DNA of 64,000 bases from Algiphilus sp965216485 (GTDB taxonomy: Bacteria; Pseudomonadota; Gammaproteobacteria; Nevskiales; Nevskiaceae), in NCBI RefSeq assembly GCF_965216485.1, contig NZ_OZ244162.1, positions 2,232,001 to 2,296,000 of the forward strand. Direction: 5' to 3'. The translations under genes and the position numbers were made by a program. Within the stretch, counting starts at the first letter, position 1. Each line of letters starts with the position of its first letter. The notes under the pieces are model-generated. The model was not told the origin of the DNA and searched no databases. It was given only the letters and a program-made list of their open reading frames with translations. Of the stretch, positions 1-8,456 are shown piece after piece.

Positions 1-106
1 TACCGCGAGCTCCCGCCTCGGTCGCCGTACTGGTAGCGAACCGCGGTGAATTGTAGAAGATTGCGACGACCGGTATCTATACGCACGAATGCCCGCAGCA
101 TCGGGC
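1..106. other. Intergenic region downstream of fabG
   Basis: This short stretch follows the fabG stop. On the minus strand it holds a weak hairpin (arms GCCCG and CGGGC at 91-95 and 102-106) directly after the stop, then a TACAAT hexamer at 50-55 that could be a -10 element for the next minus-strand gene outside the window. In many gammaproteobacteria that gene is acpP; here this cannot be seen. No coding sequence is visible. Confidence 0.35.
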
Positions 107-835
107 TTATGCCATGTGCATGCCACCATTCACGTGCAGGGTTTCGCCACTGATGTAACTGGCGTCCGGGCCCGCCAGAAAGGCCACTGCCGCGGCAATG
201 TCCTGCACCGAACCCAAGCGCGCTGCAGGAATCTGCTCGAGCAGCGCTTCGCGTTGCGATGATTCCAGTGCCTGCGTCATGTCGGTTTCGATGAAGCCCG
301 GGGCCACCACGTTGACCGTAATGCCACGATTGCCAACCTCGCGCGCCAAAGACTTGCTCATGCCCACCAGCCCGGCTTTGGAAGCGCAGTAGTTGGCCTG
401 GCCGGGGTTGCCCGCCGCCCCCACCACCGAGCCGACCGAGATAATGCGTCCGTTGCGCGCCTTCATCATGCCGCGCAGGACCGTGCGCGCGCAGACGAAC
501 GCGGCCTTGAGGTTGGTATCGACGACCGCGTCCCAGTCGTCGTCCTTCATGCGCATCGCCAGGCCATCACGGGTGATGCCGGCGTTGTTGACCAGGATGT
601 CGACGCCAGGAAGCGATGCGACCAGCGCCTTGACGGCTTCGCCATCGCAGACGTCCAGGACGCGCCCCTCCCCGCGCTCCCCGAGTGCTTCGCTGATGCC
701 GTCAGCGCCCTTCTGCGAGGTACTGGTGCCGATAACATAGGCGCCATCCTGGGCCAGTCGCGCACAGATGGCCGCACCAATGCCGCGGCTTCCGCCTGTC
801 ACCAGCGCCGTTTTTCCGCTCAGTGGTTGACTCAT
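107..835 (-). CDS. fabG: 3-oxoacyl-[ACP] reductase FabG
   Basis: FabG reduces 3-oxoacyl-ACP to 3-hydroxyacyl-ACP with NADPH in each round of cytosolic fatty acid elongation. The 242-residue protein is a classical short-chain dehydrogenase: cofactor motif GGSRGIG at residues 14-20, NNAG near 83, and catalytic Ser136, Tyr149 and Lys153. The end VNGGMHMA is typical of FabG. I chose the ATG at 835, with GGAAAAGG upstream; an in-frame ATG at 847 has a purine run too close to it. It lies 16 bases after fabD and is surely co-transcribed with it. Identity is firm because fabD is its neighbour; other SDRs share the fold. Confidence 0.95.
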   Translation of the reverse strand: MSQPLSGKTALVTGGSRGIGAAICARLAQDGAYVIGTSTSQKGADGISEALGERGEGRVLDVCDGEAVKALVASLPGVDILVNNAGITRDGLAMRMKDDDWDAVVDTNLKAAFVCARTVLRGMMKARNGRIISVGSVVGAAGNPGQANYCASKAGLVGMSKSLAREVGNRGITVNVVAPGFIETDMTQALESSQREALLEQIPAARLGSVQDIAAAVAFLAGPDASYISGETLHVNGGMHMA

Positions 836-851
836 GCCCTTTTCCATCCCC

Positions 852-1778
852 CTATTGCTCGCCCAAAGCTGCGCTCAGTGCCTCGAGGCCACTGTCTCCG
901 CCGAGTGCCACACTCGGCACCCCGCGCATGCCCCGTTTTGCGAGACCGCAGAGTACCTTACCCGGACCACACTCCACGAGCAGCGTGACCCCCTGCGCTT
1001 GCAATGCGGACTGGGTCTGCGTCCAGCGCACTGGCTCGCAGAGCTGGCGGCGCAGGGCTTCGCGCACGCTGGCACTGTCGCTGCGCGGCGCCGCATCGAC
1101 GTTGTGCAGCACCGGAATGTGCGGGTCGCTTAGCGTCACGGACTGCAGTTCCGGCGTCAGCGCTTCGGCGGCTGCCTCGAGCAGCACACAGTGCGAGGGC
1201 ACCGACATGGCAAGACGGGCGATCTTGCGCGCCCCGGCTTTGGGCCCTTCCGCCTCCAGCCAATCCAGGGCATCCACACGGCCGGCCACCACCACCTGGC
1301 CCGGCGCGTTGTAGTTCACTGGATACAGCCCGCCTTCCGGGCGTTGTGCACACAGGGCCTCCACGGCGCTGTCATCCATGCCAAGCACTGCCGCCATCCC
1401 CGAGCCTTCAGGCGCATGCATCTGCATGAAGCGGCCGCGCGCCTCGACCAACCGCAATGCATCGGCGAAACCCAAGGCACCGCTTGCGACCAGCGCGCTG
1501 TACTCGCCCAGCGAGTGCCCAGCCAGCACCGAGGGGGCAAGCCCGGTCTGCTCACATGCCAGCCGCCAGAGAGCAATGGACGCCGTCAAGATGGCCGGCT
1601 GCGTGTACTGGGTCTGGTTCAGCTGCGTTTCCGGCCCCTTAGCGATCAGTGCCGCCATATCCCAGCCCAAGGCCTGGGATGCCTCTTCCAGCGTTCGTTG
1701 CACGATGCCCTGATCATAGCCATCGAGCATTCCCACCGATTGCGATCCCTGTCCCGGGAAAACTACCGCCGTTGTCAC
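852..1778 (-). CDS. fabD: Malonyl-CoA:ACP transacylase FabD
   Basis: FabD moves the malonyl group from CoA to acyl carrier protein, supplying the extender unit for fatty acid synthesis. The 308-residue protein opens with FPGQGSQ and has the nucleophile elbow GHSLGEY with Ser89; the partner His is in a SVPSH segment. The start is the GTG at 1778, since AAGGAGG lies four bases upstream; the frame continues to 1808 without such a site. The cluster is reduced: plsX and fabH, which usually precede fabD, are absent, and the gene 36 bases upstream on the same strand is a rhombosortase. Confidence 0.96.
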   Translation of the reverse strand: MTTAVVFPGQGSQSVGMLDGYDQGIVQRTLEEASQALGWDMAALIAKGPETQLNQTQYTQPAILTASIALWRLACEQTGLAPSVLAGHSLGEYSALVASGALGFADALRLVEARGRFMQMHAPEGSGMAAVLGMDDSAVEALCAQRPEGGLYPVNYNAPGQVVVAGRVDALDWLEAEGPKAGARKIARLAMSVPSHCVLLEAAAEALTPELQSVTLSDPHIPVLHNVDAAPRSDSASVREALRRQLCEPVRWTQTQSALQAQGVTLLVECGPGKVLCGLAKRGMRGVPSVALGGDSGLEALSAALGEQ

Positions 1779-1814
1779 ACTGCCTCCTTCATTGCATCGC
1801 GCCCGCAAAGCATG

Positions 1815-2447
1815 TCACACGCGGCGCGCCGCTAGACCTTGTTGCTTGTAGTGCCCCCCAAGCAGAAGCATGACCGCGGCCAAGACTCCCGCCAGATGCG
1901 CATCTGTTGCCACTGCGGCACCGATGCGCTCAGCGTCGGACAGGGGAACGCCCAACGCCTGCTCCCAAATGATCTTGACAACAAGATACAACAGGCAAAG
2001 AAGGGCAATCCGGTCGCGTCGTGCGGCCTGCGGCACGAGCCCCATGAGAAAGAGCCCGTGCAGCACCCCAGAAAAACCGGCGTAGCGAATCATGTCGGGC
2101 TGTACCAGCAGCAGCCACAAGCTGACGCCCCCACCCAGCCAGGCCAGGATGACTATCCATTGCGTGAGGGTCCATCGCCGTGGGCATAGCAACACCCAGA
2201 CAAGCAGACCCAGGGCATTGAGCGCGAAATGGTAGGGGGTCCAGTGCACCAGGTGCCCACTCCACATGCGCCACCACTGTGCCTGCTCGATCATCTTTTG
2301 GCGGTGATAGACCAGGTCGTCAAAGGAAGGAGGCGCCACCCACTGCAGGAATCCCATCAACAGCACGAGCGCCAAGGGGATGCCCCATTCCGGAGCAGTT
2401 CGAAGCGCACCTTTTGCTATTCTCTGGGTCCAACCCGCAACGTTCAT
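1815..2447 (-). CDS. rrtA: Rhombosortase (GlyGly-CTERM rhomboid protease)
   Basis: The 210-residue protein is an integral inner-membrane protein with about six hydrophobic segments. It carries the rhomboid-type dyad: GFSG at 124-127 (Ser126) and His184 in a DAHLAG segment. The compact form with GFSGVLHG fits the rhombosortase subfamily, which cleaves the C-terminal GlyGly-CTERM anchor of exported proteins, many of them type II secretion substrates. The start is the ATG at 2447; a longer frame to 2471 would overlap the divergent gspG start. It sits head to head with gspG, 15 bases between start codons, and fabD follows 36 bases downstream. A general rhomboid (GlpG) is less likely on size and motif context. 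Confidence 0.8.
   Translation of the reverse strand: MNVAGWTQRIAKGALRTAPEWGIPLALVLLMGFLQWVAPPSFDDLVYHRQKMIEQAQWWRMWSGHLVHWTPYHFALNALGLLVWVLLCPRRWTLTQWIVILAWLGGGVSLWLLLVQPDMIRYAGFSGVLHGLFLMGLVPQAARRDRIALLCLLYLVVKIIWEQALGVPLSDAERIGAAVATDAHLAGVLAAVMLLLGGHYKQQGLAARRV
2415..2423 (+). promoter_or_regulatory. Candidate extended -10 promoter for gspG
   Basis: TGCTATTCT is an extended -10 type element (TGn plus TATTCT) about 40 bases before the gspG GTG. It lies within the rrtA coding sequence because the two start codons are only 15 bases apart. No good -35 is visible, so this is a weak inference. Confidence 0.3.
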
Positions 2448-2462
2448 ATCGGAGCCTTCTTG

Positions 2463-2915
2463 GTGCAGCATCCGACCTCTCGCCGGTTTGCCGCGCGCAA
2501 CCGCGGTTTTACCCTGATCGAAATCATGGTGGTTGTGGTCATCCTCGGCATTCTTGCGGCCGTGGTGGTACCGCGCATCATGGACCGTCCCGACGACGCA
2601 CGCATTGCCAAGGCCCGCCAGGACGTGCGCGCCCTGCAGAGCGCCCTGGAGCTGTATCGACTGGACAACTACCAGTATCCGAGCTCACAGCAGGGCCTCG
2701 AGGCCCTGGTATCGGAACCCAGCGGCGATCCGCCGGCACGCAACTGGAAACCCGGTGGCTACATCAATTCGCTGCCGACTGACCCGTGGGGCAACCCCTA
2801 CCAGTACGTCAATCCGGGCGAACAAAGCGACTACGACGTGTACAGCTTCGGTGCCGACGGCCGCGAAGGCGGCGAAGGCATCAATGCCGATATCGGCAAC
2901 TGGAACATCGAGTAG
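2463..2915 (+). CDS. gspG: Type II secretion major pseudopilin GspG
   Basis: GspG is the main subunit of the periplasmic pseudopilus that pushes folded proteins through the type II secretion outer-membrane channel. The 150-residue precursor has a short basic leader and the prepilin peptidase site after Gly15, followed by FTLIE (mature Phe1, Glu5) and a hydrophobic helix. The C-terminal part has the family's WGNPYQY and calcium-loop region (YDVYSFGADG). The start is GTG at 2463, with GGAG eight bases upstream. It opens the gspG-N run; gspC, D, E and F are not in the window. Confidence 0.96.
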   Translation: MQHPTSRRFAARNRGFTLIEIMVVVVILGILAAVVVPRIMDRPDDARIAKARQDVRALQSALELYRLDNYQYPSSQQGLEALVSEPSGDPPARNWKPGGYINSLPTDPWGNPYQYVNPGEQSDYDVYSFGADGREGGEGINADIGNWNIE

Positions 2916-2938
2916 CGTCGCCGCCACGAACTGTGCTC

Positions 2939-3457
2939 ATGCGCCCACGCGCGCTCGGATTCACGCTGCTTGAGCTGCTGGTTGTCCTGCTCATCATCGG
3001 TGTGATGACGAGCTTTGCGGTGCTATCCATCGGTAACCGCACGCTTTCGGACCGGCTTGACAACGAGGCCAGCCGACTTGCCCAGCTCTTCGTATTGGCG
3101 CAGGACGAAGCCTTGTTCAAACGACAGGAAATTGGCTTCTTCACCGACGAAGAGCGCTACGGTTTCCTGATTCCCGATGGCAGCGGCGGTTGGCAACCCC
3201 TCACCCAGAGCGGACCATTGCGCGTACGTCCCTTCAGTGAGCCCTTCCGCGGCGTGCTCTTCGTCGAGGGCCAGCCGGTCGCGCCGCCCGACCCGGACGA
3301 ACTCGAACCCGCGGTGCTCATCCTGTCGAGCGGCGACATGACCCCTTTCCGTCTCGAGATCGATGCGCCTTCCGATCCCAACCTCGACGAGGCCATCGTG
3401 CGCGGCGATGCGCTGGGTCGCATTGCGCGTGGCCCGGCCGACAATCGGGAAGACTGA
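2939..3457 (+). CDS. gspH: Type II secretion minor pseudopilin GspH
   Basis: GspH is a minor pseudopilin that joins the GspI-J-K tip complex to the GspG shaft. The 172-residue precursor has the leader MRPRALG, then FTLLE and a hydrophobic helix; the rest is a soluble beta-rich domain ending in an acidic tail. The ATG at 2939 gives a proper seven-residue leader; an in-frame GTG two codons upstream is also possible. It follows gspG by 23 bases and is two bases before gspI. Confidence 0.93.
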   Translation: MRPRALGFTLLELLVVLLIIGVMTSFAVLSIGNRTLSDRLDNEASRLAQLFVLAQDEALFKRQEIGFFTDEERYGFLIPDGSGGWQPLTQSGPLRVRPFSEPFRGVLFVEGQPVAPPDPDELEPAVLILSSGDMTPFRLEIDAPSDPNLDEAIVRGDALGRIARGPADNRED

Positions 3458-3459
3458 GC

Positions 3460-3840
3460 ATGGCGCCGCAGAGACAACGCGGGTTTACGCTGATCGAGGT
3501 GATGGCGGCGGTGCTCATCCTGGCCATGGCATTGGGGGCCATCATCGCCGGATTTGCGCACCAGGCCGATCTGTCCTCCGATCTGCGTGATCGCACCCTC
3601 GCCATGCTGGTGGCGCGCAACGAACTTGCCGAAATCACGCTCGACCCGGCCTTCCCCGATGTCGGCGAGCGCGACGGCGAGGCCGAATTCGCCGACAACG
3701 AGTGGGAATGGCAGGCCACCATCAACGAGACCCAGGACCCGGCCCTGCGGCGGGTGGAAATCAGCGTGCGACGTCGGGATGACGAGCGCGAGCTCGCCAC
3801 GCTCACCGGCTTCATTGCCAATACGGGGCGCCAGCGATGA
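3460..3840 (+). CDS. gspI: Type II secretion minor pseudopilin GspI
   Basis: GspI nucleates the minor pseudopilin tip with GspJ and GspK. The 126-residue precursor has leader MAPQRQRG, then FTLIEVMAAVLILAMALGA, the short GspI-type helix, and a compact domain containing the family segment ARNELAEI. Its stop overlaps the gspJ start (ATGA), which suggests coupled translation and near-equal production of tip subunits. Confidence 0.94.
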   Translation: MAPQRQRGFTLIEVMAAVLILAMALGAIIAGFAHQADLSSDLRDRTLAMLVARNELAEITLDPAFPDVGERDGEAEFADNEWEWQATINETQDPALRRVEISVRRRDDERELATLTGFIANTGRQR

Positions 3841-4550
3841 GTCGGGCGACGCGCCAGAGCGGCTTTACCCTGCTCGAGCTGGTGGTCGTACTTGCCGTGT
3901 TTTCCATCGTGGCGGTGATGGCCTATGGCGGCCTGAACAATGTGCTGCGCACGCGTGTAGCCATCGAAGAGAATCTGGAGCGCGTGCGTCAGCTGCAGCG
4001 CGGTTATCTGCGCTTACGCCAGGATTTTCTTCAGATCCAGCCACGCACGATCCGAGATGAATTCGGTGACCCGCGCTCGGCGGTACGCGGCCAGCCGGAA
4101 GAAGGGGTCTACCTGGTGAGCGGCGGCTGGCGCAATCCGGCCGGCCACCCGCGCAGCAACATGCAACGCATCCGCTGGCATCTGCAGGATGACGCGCTGG
4201 TACGCAGTCACTTCCTGCATCTCGACCGGGCACCCAACAGCCAGCCCGAAACACTGGTGGTCCTCGATGGTGTCACGCAGTTGACGGTGCGCTATCTGGC
4301 ACGCGATCGCGAGTGGTACGCGCAGTGGCCCCAGGCATTGGGCCGGAGCCCGGATCTGCAGGCCAGCGCTGAAGCGCCGTTGGCGATCGAAGTCAGACTG
4401 GAAACCGACGCTTGGGGGGAACTGCGTTTTGTATTTCCCACAGGTCCAAGCGCGGCGACACAGGGGGGCGGCACGGCGGCTCCCGGGAGCGGCGGACCCA
4501 CGGTCGGACCCATGAATGGCCCCGGCGGCGGCGTACGGGTGGGCCCGTGA
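3837..4550 (+). CDS. gspJ: Type II secretion minor pseudopilin GspJ
   Basis: GspJ is the third tip pseudopilin. The 237-residue precursor has leader MSRATRQSG, then FTLLELVVVLAVFSI, and the family core with LRQDFLQIQPR and an LDGV segment near residue 140. The last 35 residues are an unusual low-complexity tail rich in Gly and Pro. The start overlaps the gspI stop and the stop overlaps the gspK start, so it is fully embedded in the operon. Confidence 0.93.
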   Translation: MSRATRQSGFTLLELVVVLAVFSIVAVMAYGGLNNVLRTRVAIEENLERVRQLQRGYLRLRQDFLQIQPRTIRDEFGDPRSAVRGQPEEGVYLVSGGWRNPAGHPRSNMQRIRWHLQDDALVRSHFLHLDRAPNSQPETLVVLDGVTQLTVRYLARDREWYAQWPQALGRSPDLQASAEAPLAIEVRLETDAWGELRFVFPTGPSAATQGGGTAAPGSGGPTVGPMNGPGGGVRVGP

Positions 4551-5515
4551 GACAGTGTCAATGCCTATCGCCTCAGCGTGGCGTCGCCTTGATCACCGCG
4601 CTGCTCGTGGTATCTCTCGCAAGTATTGCCGCTGTGGCAGTGGCCTCTGCCGGCTTTCAAGCGCTTTCCCGCACGCAGTTGCTGCTGGATAGCGAGCGCG
4701 CCTGGTGGTATGCGCAAGGCATGGAAGCCTGGGCCGTGACGATCCTTGAACGCGAGGGCGCACAGACCGAAGTTGACCATCTTGGCGAAGTCTGGGCGCG
4801 CCAGGTGCCGCCCTTACCCGTGGAGGGAGGCGCCCTGCAGGGGCGCATCGAAGATGCCCAAGGTCGCTTCAATCTGAACAATCTGGCGGTCGACAACGAC
4901 GAGCAGCGCGCCCGCTATATCGAGCAATTCGCGCGGCTGATGCGCTGCGTGGACGCCGGTGACGATTTCAATGCCCGCGATATTGCCAACGCGATCATTG
5001 ATTGGGTAGATGTCGACGAAGAACAGCGCTTCCCCGGCGGCGGCGAGGACCTGCTCTATCTGGGCAAGGTCCCGCCCTATCGAACCAGTGGACAGCTCTT
5101 TGCCACGGCAAGTGAGCTGCTGCTCATCAACGGTGTGGATGACGACATCTTTCGCGCACTGAGTCCGCACATTGTCGCTCTGCCGCAGATTACGGCCATC
5201 AATCTGAATACGGCGCAACCCGAAGTGCTGTGTGCACTGTCCGATAACGCGGATTTCCGTGCCCGGATCGAGGATTTCGCCGAGGTACGCGCCAACCAGC
5301 CACTGGAGAGTGTCGCCGCCGCCTTTCAGGAAGGTGGCCTGGTGCCGGCGGGCACACCTGAAATCCAGCAGCAAGACCTGACCGTCAGCAGCAACTATTT
5401 CCTCACCGAAGCGGAAGCCTTCATTGGCAATGGAAGCGCGCTTCTTTATAGTCTCGTCTCCCGCCCGGACCAGGGCGTTCCCACCGTGCTGCGTCGCAGC
5501 ACTGCAAGACCCTAA
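4547..5515 (+). CDS. gspK: Type II secretion minor pseudopilin GspK
   Basis: GspK caps the pseudopilus tip and is the largest pseudopilin. The 322-residue protein has a prepilin-like helix after RG (VALITALLVVSLASIAAV), lacking Phe at mature position 1, and the large alpha domain with RFNLNNL, WVDVDEEQR and a helix-hairpin-helix-like INLNTAQPEVL segment. The GTG at 4547 overlaps the gspJ stop (GTGA) and gives a normal leader, so it is preferred over far upstream starts. GspK lacks Glu5 as well, as is usual in this subunit. Confidence 0.94.
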   Translation: MRQCQCLSPQRGVALITALLVVSLASIAAVAVASAGFQALSRTQLLLDSERAWWYAQGMEAWAVTILEREGAQTEVDHLGEVWARQVPPLPVEGGALQGRIEDAQGRFNLNNLAVDNDEQRARYIEQFARLMRCVDAGDDFNARDIANAIIDWVDVDEEQRFPGGGEDLLYLGKVPPYRTSGQLFATASELLLINGVDDDIFRALSPHIVALPQITAINLNTAQPEVLCALSDNADFRARIEDFAEVRANQPLESVAAAFQEGGLVPAGTPEIQQQDLTVSSNYFLTEAEAFIGNGSALLYSLVSRPDQGVPTVLRRSTARP

Positions 5516-5521
5516 TTCGCC

Positions 5522-6739
5522 TTGCGCCAAACCCTCTACATTCATCTCCGGGACGCCGACTCGGAAGCCCCGCTCGCTTTTCGCGTGGACGGCGCCGCCA
5601 CCGGATCGGTGCAACACGCCCCCCTGCACGCGATTGCCGAGCAGGCCCCTGGGGCACGGCTGGTGGTCTTTGTCCCTGCGGCGAGCGTCCGCTTTCTGGA
5701 CGTCGAATTGCCGGTGCGGAATCGCCGTCGCGCCCTGGCCGCGGCCCCCTTCGCCTGCGAGGACCGTTTGGCGGAGGACATCGATCAACTGCACTTTGCG
5801 CACCTTGGCATCATCGAAGGTCAGCGGCATGGCTTCGCCGTCATTTCGCATGTACGCATGCGCCGCTGGATGGAGCGCCTCGCGGCTGCAGGCCTGCATC
5901 CTGACCTGCTGCTGCCCGACAGCCTGTGCCTTCCCCCGCCGGATGAGGCGCAGTGGAGCGTGCATCTTGATCACGAGATTGGCCAGCTCTACATCCGTCA
6001 TGGCCTGAACAGTGCCTCGGTCACGCAACCCGACGCCCTCGACACGCTGCTCACCCTCTCTGGCGACGAAGCCCCACAGAGCATCCGCGTGGTCCAGCGT
6101 GGTGATGGGGATGATCTCTCGCTGCCCGAAAGCATCGAGCGTCAGCGGCAGCCGGAGTTCGGCGCGCTTCTCGATCTCTTTGTGCGCTACATCGAGAGCG
6201 CTGAACACGCCAACCTGCTGCAAGGCGACTACGCGCCGCAGAGCAATATTGCGCGCTACTTCCGGCCCTGGCGGGCGGCGGCGCTCTTTGCGGCACTGAC
6301 CATGGCGGGCATCCTCGCGCACCAGGTCGCCGACACCTACTACCTCAGACAGCAGGCCGAGGCCCAGCAACAGGCGAACGTGCAGCGGTTCCAGCAGCTT
6401 TTCCCCGGCTACAGCCAGGTGCGCGCGCAGCAGCTTCCCAGTTTTCTGCGGTCGGAGATGCGCAGCGCACAGGAAGGAGATACCTCCATCTCCGTGCTGA
6501 CGTTGCTCGATTCCTACGTCCAGGCCGCGCAGGCCTCGGGCGGCTTGCGGCTGGAGGGGATGCAGTGGCGCGATCAGACGCTCCTGCTCAACCTGCGCGG
6601 AGAGTCGCTCGAGAATCTGGAAGCCCTCCGTGGCTGGTACCGCAATCAGCAGGCCGTGGCCATGACGGTCGAGAATGCCGATGCCGGCAGTGAGGGCGTC
6701 CGTATCCGCATCCGGCTCAGCGGCCCGGGGGCGGCATGA
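5522..6739 (+). CDS. gspL: Type II secretion inner-membrane platform protein GspL
   Basis: GspL links the cytoplasmic ATPase GspE to the inner-membrane platform and pairs with GspM. The 405-residue protein has an actin-like cytoplasmic domain (about residues 1-255), one transmembrane helix near 260-280 (AALFAALTMAGILAHQVA) and a ferredoxin-like periplasmic domain. The start is a TTG at 5522, six bases after gspK; no better in-frame ATG fits the family's N-terminus. The stop overlaps gspM (ATGA). Confidence 0.92.
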   Translation: MRQTLYIHLRDADSEAPLAFRVDGAATGSVQHAPLHAIAEQAPGARLVVFVPAASVRFLDVELPVRNRRRALAAAPFACEDRLAEDIDQLHFAHLGIIEGQRHGFAVISHVRMRRWMERLAAAGLHPDLLLPDSLCLPPPDEAQWSVHLDHEIGQLYIRHGLNSASVTQPDALDTLLTLSGDEAPQSIRVVQRGDGDDLSLPESIERQRQPEFGALLDLFVRYIESAEHANLLQGDYAPQSNIARYFRPWRAAALFAALTMAGILAHQVADTYYLRQQAEAQQQANVQRFQQLFPGYSQVRAQQLPSFLRSEMRSAQEGDTSISVLTLLDSYVQAAQASGGLRLEGMQWRDQTLLLNLRGESLENLEALRGWYRNQQAVAMTVENADAGSEGVRIRIRLSGPGAA

Positions 6740-7245
6740 ACCTTCCTCTGCAGAATGCATTGTCTGAGCTGCAGCAGGCCTGGCAGCAGCGATCCACGCG
6801 CGAACAGCGCATGATCGCCATCGGGGGGCTTGCCCTGCTGCTGACGCTGTTCTATCTCATCGTCTGGGAACCCGTCATGCAGGCACACGCTCAGGCTGAG
6901 GCTGCACTGGCCGACGCGCGCGCCACCGCGCAGCGCATCGAGCGCGTTGCCGCCCTGCAGCCGGCGCAGAGCCGCCAGCGTGCCAACCCAAATGGGTCGC
7001 GTTCACTGCTCGCCCAGGTCAACCAGGCGGTACGCAGCAACACGCTGGGCAGCACCCCCGAACGCCTGACACCCGATGGCGACGATGCCGTCAGGGTCTG
7101 GTTGGAGGCCGCGCCCTTCAACAATCTGCTGCGCTGGCTCGCGGAACTGGAGCGCAATCCGGGGCTGCGCCTCGAACGCGCCGACATTGATCGCAAGGAG
7201 GGCGGGACGGTGGACGCGCGCCTGCAGGTCGAGCGGGCATCATGA
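6736..7245 (+). CDS. gspM: Type II secretion protein GspM
   Basis: GspM is a small bitopic inner-membrane protein that stabilises GspL in the assembly platform. The 169-residue protein has a short basic N-terminus with TREQRMI, one transmembrane helix (about 30-47), a coiled-coil stretch and a small periplasmic domain. It overlaps gspL upstream and gspN downstream by four bases each. Confidence 0.91.
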   Translation: MNLPLQNALSELQQAWQQRSTREQRMIAIGGLALLLTLFYLIVWEPVMQAHAQAEAALADARATAQRIERVAALQPAQSRQRANPNGSRSLLAQVNQAVRSNTLGSTPERLTPDGDDAVRVWLEAAPFNNLLRWLAELERNPGLRLERADIDRKEGGTVDARLQVERAS

Positions 7246-8000
7246 GGCGACGTTGGCTCATCGTGGCAGCACTGGTATCGGCCGTGGTATCGGCGGTTCT
7301 CTATGCCCCGGCCGCGCACCTCTATGCCTGGATCGGCTCGCCCGACCCCCGTCTTGTGCTCAGCGGGCTGTCCGGCAGTATTTCCGAGGGTCGGGCCTCA
7401 CGCGTGCAATGGCAGAACATGATCGTGGTCGAAGACCTGGAATGGTCGTGGAACCCCTGGCAGCTCTTCCTGCTGCGCGGCGCCTTTGATCTGCGCTTTG
7501 GTGGCCCTGCCACCGGCGAGGCACAGGCGGGCGTGACGCCGACCGGTCATGTACGTCTGGCCGATACCCGCGTGGTGGCCGAGGTCTCGAATCTGCTGGA
7601 GACGGCCGGCTACGGGAGCCTCCCGGTCCAGGGCCGCGTGGTGACGCGCCTGCAGGAAGCCCGCGTCGACCGCGCGGGTACCCCGTTGGCGGTAGACGGC
7701 AGTGTGGAGGCCATCGGCCTTGCCTGGAAAATCGGCCAAAGCGCGCTGCAGCTTGGCGATTTTCGCGCCGACGTACGGACGGAGGATGATGGCACCCTGC
7801 TCGCGGATATTGCCTCCAGTGACGACAATCCCATCGAGGCGAAGGGCGAGGCACGCCTGCGTCCGGACGGCGTCTACGAAACCCATGTTCGGGTGAGAGC
7901 ACGCGACAATGCGCCCGAGCAGACCCGCAACCTGCTGCGGCTGATCGGACGCCCCGACAACCAGGGCTATTACCATCTGCGGCAGCGGGGCAACCTGTGA
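7242..8000 (+). CDS. gspN: Type II secretion protein GspN
   Basis: GspN is a bitopic inner-membrane accessory protein found in only some type II systems; its exact role is not settled. The 252-residue protein has one N-terminal membrane helix (RRRWLIVAALVSAVVSAVLY) and a periplasmic domain with the family features LSGSISEGRA, WSWNPW and a C-terminal LLRLIGRPDNQGYY. It is the last gsp gene here, and its stop codon overlaps the start of nudJ (GTGATG), so secretion genes and a housekeeping hydrolase share one transcript. Confidence 0.9.
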   Translation: MRRRWLIVAALVSAVVSAVLYAPAAHLYAWIGSPDPRLVLSGLSGSISEGRASRVQWQNMIVVEDLEWSWNPWQLFLLRGAFDLRFGGPATGEAQAGVTPTGHVRLADTRVVAEVSNLLETAGYGSLPVQGRVVTRLQEARVDRAGTPLAVDGSVEAIGLAWKIGQSALQLGDFRADVRTEDDGTLLADIASSDDNPIEAKGEARLRPDGVYETHVRVRARDNAPEQTRNLLRLIGRPDNQGYYHLRQRGNL

Positions 8001-8452
8001 TGGACGAGACGGCACCGCATGTCACAGTCGCCACACTGGTGGAACGCAGCGGCCAATGGCTGTTCGTCGAGGAACGGGTCGGCGGACAGCGGGTGCTGAA
8101 TCAGCCGGCGGGCCACTGGGAAGCCGGCGAGACGCTGATTGAGGCGGCCGTGCGCGAGACCTTGGAGGAAACCCGCTGGCGCGTGCAACCAACGGCCCTG
8201 GTCGGTATCTACAGCTACCATCCGCCGGACCTGCCCTACGCCTTCCTGCGCTTCGCTTTCCTCGCCACCGCGCTCGACCATGACGCAGACCGGCCCCTTG
8301 ATCCCGCCATCGAGCAGGCCGTCTGGCTGAGTCCGCAAGCACTGGCCGCACGCGCGGCTGAGCACCGCAGCCCGATGGTGCAGCGTGGCGTCGATGACGC
8401 CCTCGCGGGTCGCCGCCTGGCGCTGGAGTGGCTCGACCACCTGCCGGCCTAG
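8000..8452 (+). CDS. nudJ: Nudix hydrolase, NudJ-like phosphatase
   Basis: The 150-residue protein is a Nudix hydrolase; E. coli NudJ acts on hydroxymethylpyrimidine pyrophosphate and some nucleoside di- and triphosphates. The Nudix box runs GHWEAGETLIEAAVRETLEE at about residues 37-56; the Gly that normally follows (EExG) is replaced by Arg, a small departure. Start is ATG at 8000, overlapping the gspN stop; GTG at 7997 is the alternative. Placement just before mnmA matches the nudJ-mnmA order of enterobacteria and supports the name. Confidence 0.82.
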   Translation: MDETAPHVTVATLVERSGQWLFVEERVGGQRVLNQPAGHWEAGETLIEAAVRETLEETRWRVQPTALVGIYSYHPPDLPYAFLRFAFLATALDHDADRPLDPAIEQAVWLSPQALAARAAEHRSPMVQRGVDDALAGRRLALEWLDHLPA

Positions 8453-8456
8453 CCTC

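Noticed and set aside
4814..6760. Long minus-strand open frame across gspK and gspL
   Set aside because: The plus strand carries gspK and gspL in operon context; the antisense product has no domain.
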